From PALSA-612 sp963765295 (GTDB taxonomy: Bacteria > Actinomycetota > Thermoleophilia > Gaiellales > Gaiellaceae): DNA of 64,000 bases. The translations under genes were made by a program, and so were the position numbers. The stretch covers positions 310,001 through 374,000 of the forward strand of contig CAVXVO010000007.1 in NCBI GenBank assembly GCA_963765295.1, in the 5' to 3' direction. Below, piece by piece: positions 1-8,212 of this stretch. Each line of letters begins with the position of its first letter. The stretch's first letter is position 1. Under the pieces are notes generated by a model, which did not search any database, was not told the origin of the DNA, and saw only the letters and a program-made list of their open reading frames with translations.

Positions 1-715
1 GGCTACGCGTCGACGATCGCGCTCCTTGCCGGCCTCTGGCGCGCTCGGCGCGACGGCGTCGGCTGCGACTGCGACGTGTCGCTCTTCGAGACGGCGCTGC
101 ACGAGCTGATGTACATCGGCACCTGGGCGGCGACGCACGGCTACGTGCCGCCGCGGCGGCCGAACTCGGCGCACGCCTCGATCGTCCCGTTCCAGAACTT
201 CCGCGCTGCCGACGGCTGGATCGTCGTCGCGGCGGCCAAGCAGTCGTTCTGGGAGCGGCTCTGCGCTGCGATCGGACGGCCGGAGCTCGCCCGCGGATCC
301 GCGCTTCGCGACGATGGCCGCGCGCGACGAGCACCGGGACGAGCTCGTGCCCGTGCTCGAGCGGCGTTTCGCGACGCAGAACGGTGCAAGAATGGCTCGA
401 CGTGCTCGTGGCGGCGGGGATTCCGGCGGCGAAGGTGAACACCGTCGCTCGAGGCGCTCGCCGAGCCGCAGACCGAGGCGCGCGGGCGACGTCGTCGAGC
501 ACGAGCATCCGACGCTCGGCACCGTGCGGACGATCCGGACCGCGCTCCGGCTCGAGGCCGACGGCGAGTCGCTCGAACGCCCGCCGGCGCGCGGCCCGTT
601 CCGCGGCGAGCACACGGACGGGGTGCTCGCGGAGCTGTGCGGCTACCCGCCCGAGCGGCTGGGTGCGCTACGCGCGGCGGGCGTCTTCGGCGAGGTGGAG
701 GTGCCGGCGGCGTGA
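1..715 (+). CDS. CaiB/BaiF family (type III) CoA transferase, C-terminal part, frameshifted
   Basis: The left edge cuts the gene, so the N-terminal half with the catalytic aspartate is missing. The frame is open from base 1 and reads through the family's SLFETALHELM helix and the GWIVVAAAKQSFWERLCAAI segment typical of formyl-CoA/carnitine-type CoA transferases, which move CoA between carboxylic acids. Four one-base insertions (near 294, 382, 452 and 490) break the frame; removing them restores a normal C-terminus ending in a TGA at 713-715. That TGA overlaps the GTG of the allantoinase gene (GTGA), which suggests one operon. The acid substrate cannot be told from this fragment. Confidence 0.8.
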
Positions 716-1612
716 GCGAGCGCGACCTCGTCGGCTACGGCGCCACGCCGCCCGACCCGCAGTGGCCCGGCGGCGCGCGGCTCGCGCTCAACTTCGTCCT
801 CAACTACGAGGAGGGCGGCGAGAACACGCCGCTCGAGGGCGACCCGGCCTCGGAGTCGTTCCTGCACGAGGTCGTCGGCGCGCCGGCGACGGTCGGGCGG
901 CGGAACCTGAACACCGAGTCGATGTTCGAGTACGGCAGCCGTGCCGGGTTCTGGCGCGTGCACCGGATCTTCGACAAGCACGGTCTCCCGATGACCGTCT
1001 ACGCCGTCGGCCAGGCGCTCGAGCGCAATCCCGGCGGCGGCCCGCGCGATGATCGCGTCGGGCTGGGAGGTGGCGAGCCACGGCTGGCGCTGGATCGACT
1101 ACATGGAGATGTCCGAGGACGAGGAGCGCGAGCACATGAAGCGCGCGATCGCGGCGATCGAGGGCGTCACCGGCGAGCGCCCCGTCGGCTGGTACACGGG
1201 CCGGATCTCCGACAACACGCGCCGCCTCGTCGTCGAGGAGGGCGGCTTCCTCTACGACTCGGACTCCTACGCGGACGAGCTGCCCTACTGGGTCGAGGTC
1301 GCCGGGCAGCAGCACCTCGTGATCCCGTACACGCTCGACGCCAACGACTTCAAGTTCCTGCTCGTGAACGGCTTCGTCACGGGCGACCAGTTCTACGCGT
1401 ACCTCGTCGACGCGTTCGACCAGCTCCGCGAGGAGGGCGGGAGGATGCTCTCGGTCGGCCTGCACTGCCGCGTCGTCGGCCGCCCCGGCCGCGCGAAGGC
1501 ACTCGACGCGTTCCTCGGCTACGTGCGCCAGCACGACGACGTCTGGGTGACGACCCGCGCCGAGATCGCCCGCCACTGGCGCGAGCACCACCCGCCGCCG
1601 GCAGATTCCTGA
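712..1612 (+). CDS. puuE: Allantoinase, PuuE (polysaccharide deacetylase-like) family, one frameshift
   Basis: This is predicted to hydrolyse allantoin to allantoate in purine/ureide breakdown. It is the NodB-fold, cofactor-independent PuuE type, unrelated to amidohydrolase allantoinases. Family hallmarks are visible: the start LIGYGxxPPxPQWPGGAR-like stretch, LNYEEGGENTPLEGD, the ESMFEYGSR block, SHGWRWIDY, GWYTGR, YDSDSYADELPYW and VGLHCRVVGRPGR. The start is a GTG overlapping the previous stop. One extra G near 1036 (after the LERNP codons) breaks the frame; without it the protein is about 300 residues, the usual length. The molecular family is clear; the exact substrate is inferred from it. 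Confidence 0.85.
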
Positions 1613-1639
1613 CCGGTTCGGGCACGGGCCCCCTTGCTT

Positions 1640-2464
1640 TTACGCGGAATGTCGGAAGAATCCCGTCACGATTCGAACCGCGTCGGCAGGGCACTCGAGC
1701 AGGTCGGCGTGGCCGATGTCCGGGAATTCGTGCGTCGTGATGTGCGGGTTCATCGCCGCCATCCGCCGGGCGCCGAGGCCGGACGGGGCGAGTTCGGGCG
1801 GGCAGAGGATGTCGTACGTCCCATTCGTCATCAGGAGCGGCCGCTCGATCCTCGGCACGAGCTCCGTCAGGTCCATCTTCTCCATCGCGATACAGGCCTG
1901 GCGCACGGTGTAGGGGTCGTTCCAGCCGATCACCGTGCGGACGAGCTCGAAGGTGTCCTTGCCCTCGTCGCTCTCGAGGAACTTCGCTCCGACGGCCTGT
2001 GTCGTGACGTGGTCGGAGAAGTCGTCCCACGGCATCGTCTCGGCCATCCGCCGCCACACGCGGAACAGCGTGCGCCGGTAGACGTCGGGCTTGGCAAAGG
2101 CGACGTCGGCGCATGCGGCGATCGTGCGCTCCGGATACAGCGCGGTGAACGCGATCGCGATCATGCCGCCCATCGAGGTGCCGTGGACGAGGACGCGCTC
2201 CGTGCCGATCGCGTCGAGGAGCGCCGCGCCGTCCCGGGCCCAGCCCTCGATCGTGAACTCCTCGTGCGGATGGTCGGAGGCGCCGTAGCCCCGAGCGTCG
2301 AAGGCGAGGAGACGGAAGCCGGCCTCGCGGAAGCCGTCGTTGACGGCGCCGAAGTTGTGCCGCCCGAACAGTCCGCCACCGAACTGGATCACGACCGGTC
2401 CGTCCTCGGGCCCGGTCAGCTCGTAGTAGACCCGCAGCCCGTCGTCGATCTGCACATACGGCAT
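1640..2464 (-). CDS. Alpha/beta-fold hydrolase
   Basis: An intact 274-residue single-domain alpha/beta hydrolase with no signal peptide, so cytoplasmic. The oxyanion region reads QFGGGLFG, the nucleophile elbow is GTSMGG (serine near residue 96), and the late GHADL supplies the catalytic histidine; an aspartate in TNGTYDILCPP fits the acid position. A GGAGGG ribosome site stands just before the ATG. It converges on the allantoinase gene, with 27 bases between the stops. The family includes haloperoxidase-like esterases, enol-lactonases and C-C hydrolases, and nothing here picks a substrate. Confidence 0.85.
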   Translation of the reverse strand: MPYVQIDDGLRVYYELTGPEDGPVVIQFGGGLFGRHNFGAVNDGFREAGFRLLAFDARGYGASDHPHEEFTIEGWARDGAALLDAIGTERVLVHGTSMGGMIAIAFTALYPERTIAACADVAFAKPDVYRRTLFRVWRRMAETMPWDDFSDHVTTQAVGAKFLESDEGKDTFELVRTVIGWNDPYTVRQACIAMEKMDLTELVPRIERPLLMTNGTYDILCPPELAPSGLGARRMAAMNPHITTHEFPDIGHADLLECPADAVRIVTGFFRHSA

Positions 2465-2536
2465 CTCAGCCCTCCCTCGCGTGCTTGACGCGCGGAAGTC
2501 TGACTTATAGGACTGTGGCCGTGCGCGGAAGCGGTG

Positions 2537-2728
2537 CTAGTCCCACGAACGGCCGACGCGATCCCAGGCGACGTCGCTCGGGAGCCACTCGGTGTTGATC
2601 GTCGACAAGAGGCGCGTCACCTTCGCGGCGCCGCACTTGGGGCACGCCGGCGTAGGCTTGTCCGAGGTCGACAGATACTCCTCGAAGCGCTCCTCGCAGG
2701 AGTCGCAGCGGTACTCGTAGATCGGCAC
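2537..2728 (-). CDS. FmdB-family zinc ribbon regulatory protein
   Basis: A 63-residue protein starting VPIYEYRCDSCEERFEEY, followed by a second CPKCG knuckle, so one CxxC/CxxC zinc ribbon of the FmdB/CxxC_CXXC_SSSS type. I chose the GTG at 2728 because the family begins at this point; a longer frame upstream (to 2812) adds residues unlike the family. FmdB-like proteins often sit beside amidase, formamidase or transport genes, here an AtzE-like amidase on the other strand. Its role is probably regulatory or metal handling, but this is not established. Confidence 0.8.
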   Translation of the reverse strand: MPIYEYRCDSCEERFEEYLSTSDKPTPACPKCGAAKVTRLLSTINTEWLPSDVAWDRVGRSWD

Positions 2729-2729
2729 T

Positions 2730-2909
2730 TTGAACGAGTTTAGCCCCAGTCCCGAAGCACCGTCCGTCGACTTCCTCCGCGCGGCGGCGGCGCGGCAGGG
2801 CGTGACGGTCACGGACGAGGACCTGGCGGGGGTACTCGGGTTCCTCGAGGTCGTGCTGCCGAGGCTGGCCGAGCTGGAGCAGCGTGTGCCGCCGGAGACC
2901 CAGCCATGA
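2730..2909 (+). CDS. AtzG-like small amidase subunit (DUF4089 type)
   Basis: A short frame of about 59 codons ends at TGA 2907-2909, 43 bases before the amidase start. It reads DFLRAAAARQGVTVTDED, then LAGVLGFLEVVLPRLAELEQ. This is the two-helix pattern of AtzG-like proteins, small partners that stabilise the AtzE amidase in cyanuric acid/biuret breakdown. No ATG exists; the only upstream start is a TTG at 2730, nearly abutting the divergent FmdB start, so the 5' end is uncertain. Recognition rests on the helix pattern plus its place immediately upstream of an AtzE-type amidase. Confidence 0.5.
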   Translation: MNEFSPSPEAPSVDFLRAAAARQGVTVTDEDLAGVLGFLEVVLPRLAELEQRVPPETQP

Positions 2910-2952
2910 GGCTCTGTTCGCCCTTCGACGATTGTGCCGGCGAGGGATGCGC

Positions 2953-4296
2953 ATGAGCGTCGTCGAGGTCGCCGGGCGGATCGCTGCAGGCGAGCTCACG
3001 CCGCGCGAGGCCGTCGCGTCGTACCTCGACCGGATCGAGCAGCTCGACGGGCCGGTGAACTCGTACATCTCCGTTCGTGCCGAGGAGGCACTCGCAGAGG
3101 CGGACGTAGCGCCGAGCGGGCCGCTTCACGGCGTGCCGTTGGCTGTGAAGGACGTGATCGACGTGGCGGGCGCGCCGACGACGGCCGGCTCGAAGGTCCT
3201 GGTCGGCAACGTGGCCGCGCGCGACGCGGTGTGTGTCGAGCGACTCCGCCGCGCGGGCGCGATCGTCCTCGGGAAGCTGAACACGCACGAGTTCGCCTTC
3301 GGCGCCTCGACGACGAGCCCGCAGTTCGGGCCTGCGCACAACCCGTGGGCGCTCGACAGGATCTGCGGCGGCTCGAGCGGCGGGAGCGGGGCGGCCGCGG
3401 CGGCCGACCTCGCCGCGGGCACGCTCGGCACCGACACGGCGGGCTCGATCCGCATTCCCGCGTGCTACTGCGGCGTCACCGGCCTGCGTCCGACGACGGG
3501 CCTCGTGCCGACGGCAGGTGTCGTCCCGGTGTCGTGGTCGCTCGACACCGTCGGCCCGATCTCCCGGTCGGCGGAGGACTGTGCACTGCTCCTGTCCGTG
3601 CTCAGCGGCGAGCCGATCGAGCTCGCCGAGAGCGTGCGCGACCTCCGGATCGGGGTCGTCGACGAGCTCTTCCGGCGCGCCGACCCGGCGGTGGCGGCAC
3701 AGGCGCACGCGGCGGTCGACGAACTCCGCAGCCTCGGCGCCTCGGTCGAGTCGGTCGAGGTGCCGCTGCTCGACGAGTCGGGCACGATCGGCCAGCTGCT
3801 GATGCTCCCCGAGGCCGCCGAGGTGCACCTGCCCTGGCTGCGCACGCGGCTTGCGGACTACGGAGACGACGTGCGGGCGCGGCTGCTGGCTGGCCTCCTG
3901 ATGCCCGGTACCGCGCACGTGACCGGGTTGCGCGCCCGGCGCTGGTTCTGCGACGAGCTGCGGAACGTGTTCGAGCGGGTCGATCTGCTCGTGCATCCCG
4001 AGATGCCGGTCGTGCCGCCGCGGATCGACGACCTCACCGTCGAGCTCGGCGGTGAGCGGATGCCCTACCGGCTGGCGCTGATCCCGTTCAACTCGCCCTG
4101 GAGCCTCGCGGGCGTCCCGGCCGCGAGCGTCCCGGCCGGCTTCGTCGACGGCCTTCCGCTCGGCCTCGCCATCGTCGGCCGGCCGCGCGACGAGCAGACG
4201 GTCCTCAGGGCCGCCCACGTGTACCAGTGCGCCACCGACTGGCACGAGCGGCGCCCTCCGCAGGTCGAAAACCGGGCACCGACCTCCTCCGTATGA
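2953..4296 (+). CDS. Amidase signature enzyme, AtzE-like
   Basis: An intact amidase of about 447 residues. The Ser-cisSer-Lys triad is present: lysine in GVPLAVKDV, the glycine/serine loop CGGSSGGSG with the cis-serine, and the nucleophile serine in GTDTAGSIRIPA. The start at 2953 is preferred because GAGGGA lies six bases upstream; an ATG two codons earlier (2947) is an alternative. With the small AtzG-like frame just upstream it resembles AtzE, which deaminates 1-carboxybiuret, but the same fold serves many amides and GatA. It belongs with the ureide and amide-degrading genes found across the window. Confidence 0.8.
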   Translation: MSVVEVAGRIAAGELTPREAVASYLDRIEQLDGPVNSYISVRAEEALAEADVAPSGPLHGVPLAVKDVIDVAGAPTTAGSKVLVGNVAARDAVCVERLRRAGAIVLGKLNTHEFAFGASTTSPQFGPAHNPWALDRICGGSSGGSGAAAAADLAAGTLGTDTAGSIRIPACYCGVTGLRPTTGLVPTAGVVPVSWSLDTVGPISRSAEDCALLLSVLSGEPIELAESVRDLRIGVVDELFRRADPAVAAQAHAAVDELRSLGASVESVEVPLLDESGTIGQLLMLPEAAEVHLPWLRTRLADYGDDVRARLLAGLLMPGTAHVTGLRARRWFCDELRNVFERVDLLVHPEMPVVPPRIDDLTVELGGERMPYRLALIPFNSPWSLAGVPAASVPAGFVDGLPLGLAIVGRPRDEQTVLRAAHVYQCATDWHERRPPQVENRAPTSSV

Positions 4297-4333
4297 GGAA
4301 GATCGTGACTCGAGCCGCTATCGTTGGCGCATC

Positions 4334-4705
4334 GTGACGCGCATGCGCCTTGCGCTCCTGTTCCTCGCGGCACTCGTTGCCGCCTCGATCTGGGCGAGCG
4401 CGGGCAGCTCGTCGACGCCGATCCAGCGCGTCGTGCTGGTCGTGATCAACGGCAAGGGCAAGGTGACGAGCACGCCGAAGGGGATCTCCTGTCCGCCCAC
4501 GTGTCGCGGGGGCTTCGCGAAGGACAGCCTCGTCCACCTGCACGCCCGACCGGCGGCCGGATGGCGCATGGTGAGCTTCGCAGGCTGGTGCAAGAGCAAG
4601 AAGTCGGCGTGTGCGTTCAACCTCACGACCGACCACGAGTGCTCGTCGAAGGTCTGCGCGGTGGGCGCCTTCGGCGTGCAGGTGTTCTTCGTCAGACAGA
4701 CGTAG
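4334..4705 (+). CDS. Small secreted protein with Cys-rich beta-repeat (InlB B-repeat-like)
   Basis: A 123-residue protein with a clear signal peptide (RLALLFLAALVAASIWASA) and one extracellular module of the kind GKGKVTSTPKGISCPPTC, GWRMVSFAGWCKSKKSAC. These match the Gly/Trp/Cys pattern of divergent InlB B-repeat or Flg_new-type domains common in actinobacterial surface proteins. Six cysteines suggest disulfides outside the cell. The start is the GTG at 4334 or the ATG three codons later. The function is unknown, possibly surface binding. It follows the amidase by 37 bases. Confidence 0.7.
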   Translation: MTRMRLALLFLAALVAASIWASAGSSSTPIQRVVLVVINGKGKVTSTPKGISCPPTCRGGFAKDSLVHLHARPAAGWRMVSFAGWCKSKKSACAFNLTTDHECSSKVCAVGAFGVQVFFVRQT

Positions 4706-5243
4706 CGCGCGGCTAGAGCCGGCCGAGGAAGGGAGAGCTGGCGCGGACTCCCGCGTCACCACGCGTCGGACCTCCCTCGAACGAGTGATCTTCGGACCAG
4801 CGCGGAGGATTCCGGTGTCGTCGCGCGTCTTTTCGGGTATCCGCCCACATGCGAAAGCGAGGTCTCTCGAACATGCAACGCGGCGATCAACGTCTTCTCC
4901 ACGATCTCGGCCTGTTCGGTCGAATCGCCGAGTACCGCGCCCCGGCGCGGGAGCGGCTCCAGGCGGAGGTCGGCGCGGCGACGCTGCGCTGGCTCCTTCC
5001 CGAGGCCGGCTCGCGGGTCGGCGACACGGCGTCGACCAACGGGTCACAGCAGGTCGCCTGAAGCCGATGTCCCGCGACGGGCCACCACGGCGCGACGTGG
5101 TTCCTCTCCCCGAGCGGCCTCGTCCCGACGAAGAGCCCCGCGAGGGGCCGCCGGCTGTCGTCCTCGAGCTTCCGCTCTGGCGAAGCCGCGTCGGCGAGCC
5201 GCCGAAAAGCGACGGCGGCCCGCCTCCTCGGCTTGTCGTCTAG
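4706..5243. other. Intergenic stretch, mostly unassigned
   Basis: Between two convergent small secreted-protein genes. Apart from the weak 4873-5061 frame, I see no gene, no strong terminator and no repeat here. Confidence 0.5.
4873..5061 (+). CDS. Possible small hypothetical protein
   Basis: A 62-codon frame starting MQRGDQRLLHDLGLFGRI, with the high third-position GC expected of coding DNA in this genome. It lies in the otherwise empty stretch 4706-5243. No family is recognised and no strong ribosome site is visible (an ATG eight codons upstream at 4849 is an alternative start). It could be chance. Confidence 0.3.
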   Translation: MQRGDQRLLHDLGLFGRIAEYRAPARERLQAEVGAATLRWLLPEAGSRVGDTASTNGSQQVA

Positions 5244-5678
5244 CTAGTCGCGGTCGATGACGATGCCGGTCGGCGTCAGCGCATACCAGCCGGCGCCGAA
5301 GTTCTTCGAGCCCTCACCGGTCGTCTGGCCCGGCTTCTTGTCCTCCAGGAACGTGTACAGCGGGTGCTTCTTGTACGTGACCTGGAGCTTGCCGTCCTTG
5401 CGCTTCGTCGTTCCGAGCAGCGACGCCTTGATGCCCGGGCCGGCGATCGGCTTGCCGCTCGTCAGGAGCGGAGGCCAGAAGGTCGCGCACTGGCCGTAGC
5501 AGGCGCTCGTGGTGCCCTTGTCGGCCCGGAACATGTACAGCGTGTGGCCCTTCGAGTTCGCGACCACCTTTCCGATCGCCGTCTTCTGCACCTTGAGCGT
5601 CGTCCCGCCGGCCGTCGCGGCGACGGCGGCGATGAGGCCACAGCATGCGAGCAACATCGTCGTCCTGAATAGACGCAT
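5244..5678 (-). CDS. Secreted repeat protein with Yx(FWY)xxD motif (Lipoprotein_15 family)
   Basis: A 144-residue exported protein: signal peptide MRLFRTTMLLACCGLIAAVA, then two copies of the family motif, HTLYMFRADKG and HPLYTFLEDKKPG, and the conserved CYGQCATFWPPLL and GWYALTPTG segments. The family is annotated as a secreted repeat of unknown function and is abundant in actinobacteria. The cysteine pair CYGQC may form a disulfide or bind a metal. I see no lipobox, so it is probably released or peptidoglycan-associated. Intact and complete. Confidence 0.85.
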   Translation of the reverse strand: MRLFRTTMLLACCGLIAAVAATAGGTTLKVQKTAIGKVVANSKGHTLYMFRADKGTTSACYGQCATFWPPLLTSGKPIAGPGIKASLLGTTKRKDGKLQVTYKKHPLYTFLEDKKPGQTTGEGSKNFGAGWYALTPTGIVIDRD

Positions 5679-5850
5679 CTCTCAACCCCCTTGAGGTTCT
5701 ACGACTTGGCACGAGGACTACGGGCGCTCGCAGGTCGCGGTTTTTTTACGCAGGTGTTGCCTCGCTCTCAGACAGGTCTTAGCCGGCCCTGCTCGAATGC
5801 GCTTGCGGGCCGGACCACGCCCGCTCAACCGAAGGAAAGGGAACCCAACG

Positions 5851-6531
5851 ATGCAGTACAAGATTCGGCGGCTCCTCGCGATCGGCGCGGTTCTCGCGAT
5901 CGTCGCGAGCGGCGGCGCCGCGTTCGCAACGGGCGTTTCGCAGGCGGGAGCGAAGAGCAAGGGCGGCGGAACACTCGTCGGCGCAGTCTCGAGCTACCTC
6001 GGTATCACCGCGAAACAGCTCGGCGTCGAGCTCGCCACGGGCAAGTCGCTCGCCCAGATCGCGACGGCACACGGCAAGACCGTCAGCGGACTCGAGCAGA
6101 CGATCGAGAGCGCCGTGAAGGCCCGGCTCGACCAGGCCGTCACTGCGGGCGCGATCACGGCGCAGCAGGAGCAGAAGGTGCTCGCCGGCCTGCACTCGCG
6201 GCTGGACATCCTCGTCGGACGGGCGCATCCTCTCGCCGCGCTCCGCAAGGGCCTGAAGCTCAGCGGGCTCGTCCACGTCGCCACCGCCTACCTGGGTGTG
6301 ACGGCGCAGCAGCTCCGGACGGAGCTCGCGGCCGGCAAGACCCTGGCCCAGGTCGCCACGGAGCACGGCAAGACCGCCGCCGGGCTCGAACAGGCGATCA
6401 CCGCGGCCGTGAAGACGCGGCTCGACAAGACCGTCGCGACCGGCAAGCTCAAGGCAGCGACCGAGCAGCAGATCCTGACCCGGCTCGGCAAGCGCCTGGA
6501 CGCGCTCGTCAACCACAGCTTCACGCACTGA
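5851..6531 (+). CDS. Exported protein with two tandem ~75-residue modules
   Basis: Starts at an ATG after a GAAAGGGA ribosome site. Residues 1-32 are a signal peptide. The mature protein is two copies of one module: the first begins YLGITAKQLGVELATGKS, the second YLGVTAQQLRTELAAGKT. Each continues with LAQ(I/V)AT.HGKT..GLEQ, a helical segment and RLD.LV at the end. The copies are clearly homologous, pointing to an internal duplication. The modules look all-helical and resemble repeats in other actinobacterial secreted proteins of unknown function. I do not recognise an enzyme. Confidence 0.75.
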   Translation: MQYKIRRLLAIGAVLAIVASGGAAFATGVSQAGAKSKGGGTLVGAVSSYLGITAKQLGVELATGKSLAQIATAHGKTVSGLEQTIESAVKARLDQAVTAGAITAQQEQKVLAGLHSRLDILVGRAHPLAALRKGLKLSGLVHVATAYLGVTAQQLRTELAAGKTLAQVATEHGKTAAGLEQAITAAVKTRLDKTVATGKLKAATEQQILTRLGKRLDALVNHSFTH

Positions 6532-6569
6532 CGAAGCCCGCGGCCGGGCCTGTTCCGGCCGATCCCGAG

Positions 6570-6599
6570 GAAGAGGCGGTCCGACCGGGCCGCCTCTTC
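6570..6599 (+). terminator. Rho-independent-type hairpin
   Basis: A perfect 10-bp stem, GAAGAGGCGG (6570-6579) with CCGCCTCTTC (6590-6599), and a 10-base loop, 38 bases after the tandem-module gene. No long T-run follows, as is common in high-GC actinobacteria. Confidence 0.7.
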
Positions 6600-6961
6600 G
6601 TTCATCGGTTTCTCTCAGCCGCGCCCGCGCCCGCGGCGGTCAGGTCGGCAGGCGACGGTCGCCGAGCCACCCCGCACGGGGGCGCGGTCGACCGTTCAGC
6701 CGACGACGAAGAGGCAGAGCGTGGAGAGAAGCGCGAGCGCATGACGGCTCCGCCGCGCTGCTCGAGAAATCACGTGACCGTTCACTGACTCGAGTGTAGG
6801 GCCGAAAGGCATGACGACCGCAGAGAGGTATGGCGGGCCGTTACGACTCCGCCGTTTGCGGCTCGGGCGTGGCGCCGACGCGTGCGTTCGTCGATCGCTG
6901 CAGCCTATTTCGTCGGGCGGTGGCCGTCACCACAGGCCGACGCACATGGAGCGCAGCCGGA
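6600..6961. other. Intergenic stretch with no recognised feature
   Basis: Between the hairpin at 6570-6599 and the DUF1269 stop. Short frames exist but none looks coding. No repeat or RNA is apparent. Confidence 0.5.
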
Positions 6962-7474
6962 CTAGGCGCCGCCGTCCGCCGGCGCCTTCACCTGTTCGGC
7001 GCTGTCCGGGTCGACCTCGTGCTTGACGATCTTGTCGGCCTTCGGCAGCGACTTCTCGAAGATGTCGGCCGCCCACCTGGCGTCGAACAGCCCCACGATC
7101 GCGGAGCTGCCGGCTGGGAGGTCGTCCTCGATCTCGGCCTTGATCTCCTGCTTCTCGCCATGGGACCGGAGTCCGGTCACCCCGGCGCCGATGCCGGCCC
7201 CGACGAGCCCCGAGACGAGAAACGCGGGCGGGAAGAGCGCTCCTACGAGGAGGCCGCCGACCGCACCGATCTTCGTTGCGTCGCCCTTGGCGTGGGCGTC
7301 GTCCTTGATGTCGATCTTCCCGTCCGTCCCGCGGCTGACGAGCACGAGCGCATTGAATGCGATCACCTTTTGCTCGGCCATCCGCTTGATGCCGTCCCAG
7401 TCGGCCTGGGCCGTGTCCGGGTCAGCGTAGGTCACGATGTAAAGATCGACAGGCGTGTCGCTGCCGGATGTCAT
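6962..7474 (-). CDS. DUF1269 family membrane protein
   Basis: A 170-residue protein with the DUF1269 layout: an N-terminal alpha/beta part (DLYIVTYADPDTAQADWDGI), a central glycine-rich hydrophobic hairpin (GAVGGLLVGALFPPAFLVSG and GAGIGAGVTG), and a C-terminal part resembling AEIEDDLPAGSSAIVGLF. The family is poorly understood; members are small membrane-associated proteins, often near stress genes. The start is the ATG giving MTSGSDTP, because upstream residues do not fit the family. It lies downstream of the small gene at 7561-7839, possibly in the same transcript. Confidence 0.8.
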   Translation of the reverse strand: MTSGSDTPVDLYIVTYADPDTAQADWDGIKRMAEQKVIAFNALVLVSRGTDGKIDIKDDAHAKGDATKIGAVGGLLVGALFPPAFLVSGLVGAGIGAGVTGLRSHGEKQEIKAEIEDDLPAGSSAIVGLFDARWAADIFEKSLPKADKIVKHEVDPDSAEQVKAPADGGA

Positions 7475-7560
7475 GGGTCTCCTCACTTTCGGGCCAGGCG
7501 CGACCAATTCGCGTGGCTGGGTGTCGAGTGTCGCCCCTTCCGAGCTGTGTTGCAAGGTGG

Positions 7561-7839
7561 TCACAGGGAGCTTGCCGTCTGTCCCTGCCCGACCAGGGTG
7601 TAGGAGCGGTCCCCGATCGAGAGCGAGGCGGATTCGGCGCCGTGGGCTGCGAGCCACTCCTGGACGGCGTCGATGACGCTGTTGATCGCGTGCTCCGACT
7701 CGACCTCAGCGTGAACGCTGACGCTGTCGGGGTTTCCTTCCAGCCAGATCGAAGCCGGCTCGATGATGCCCGCGAGTCGAGTCGCGAGACTGCGAATCTC
7801 GACCGGGTCCAGCTCTGCCAATCCGATGTTGATCACCAT
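7561..7839 (-). CDS. Small alpha/beta hypothetical protein
   Basis: A 92-residue protein starting MVINIGLAELDPVEIRSL. A GGGAGG site seven bases before this ATG decides the start over one six codons upstream. Alternating strands and helices suggest a ferredoxin-like fold. No signal peptide or membrane segment is present, and I do not recognise the family. It precedes the DUF1269 gene on the same strand by 86 bases. Confidence 0.6.
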   Translation of the reverse strand: MVINIGLAELDPVEIRSLATRLAGIIEPASIWLEGNPDSVSVHAEVESEHAINSVIDAVQEWLAAHGAESASLSIGDRSYTLVGQGQTASSL

Positions 7840-7975
7840 CGTCCGTCCTCCCAGCAACGCGAAGCTTCATCGCCAACCAAGGGCGCTGCGGTCGGCCGAG
7901 AAACGCTCCGACAACCCGACCGCTCGTCTCGACCCGGCGGACGGTCGTCAGATCTTTCCAACATCCCGAAACACG

Positions 7976-8188
7976 ATGAGAGGAAGTCACGAATGCGTAC
8001 GCAAGCCAGAAACAGGGCGAGGCGCTTCACCGTGCCCGACGGAAACGGCAGGCTCCGCGTCGTCGACGCAGACGCGTCTCGTGACACTCTTCGCTGTCCT
8101 CGGCGGCGCGCTGGCCGCCTGGGTCGCCGCCGTCCTCGTCCGCCGTCGCCGGGTGCAGTTCGAGCGAGAGCAACGGCATCGACCCTGA
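7976..8188 (+). CDS. Possible small single-pass membrane protein
   Basis: A frame of about 70 codons whose second half is convincing: LVTLFAVLGGALAAWVAAVLV is a membrane helix followed by a positive RRRRVQFEREQRHR tail. The first half looks non-coding, and the ATG at 7993 is in another frame, so the start or an internal frameshift is uncertain. Listed because the tail resembles genuine small actinobacterial membrane proteins. Confidence 0.3.
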   Translation: MRGSHECVRKPETGRGASPCPTETAGSASSTQTRLVTLFAVLGGALAAWVAAVLVRRRRVQFEREQRHRP

Positions 8189-8212
8189 TCGGGTCTGGAG
8201 CGTGGGCGTGAG

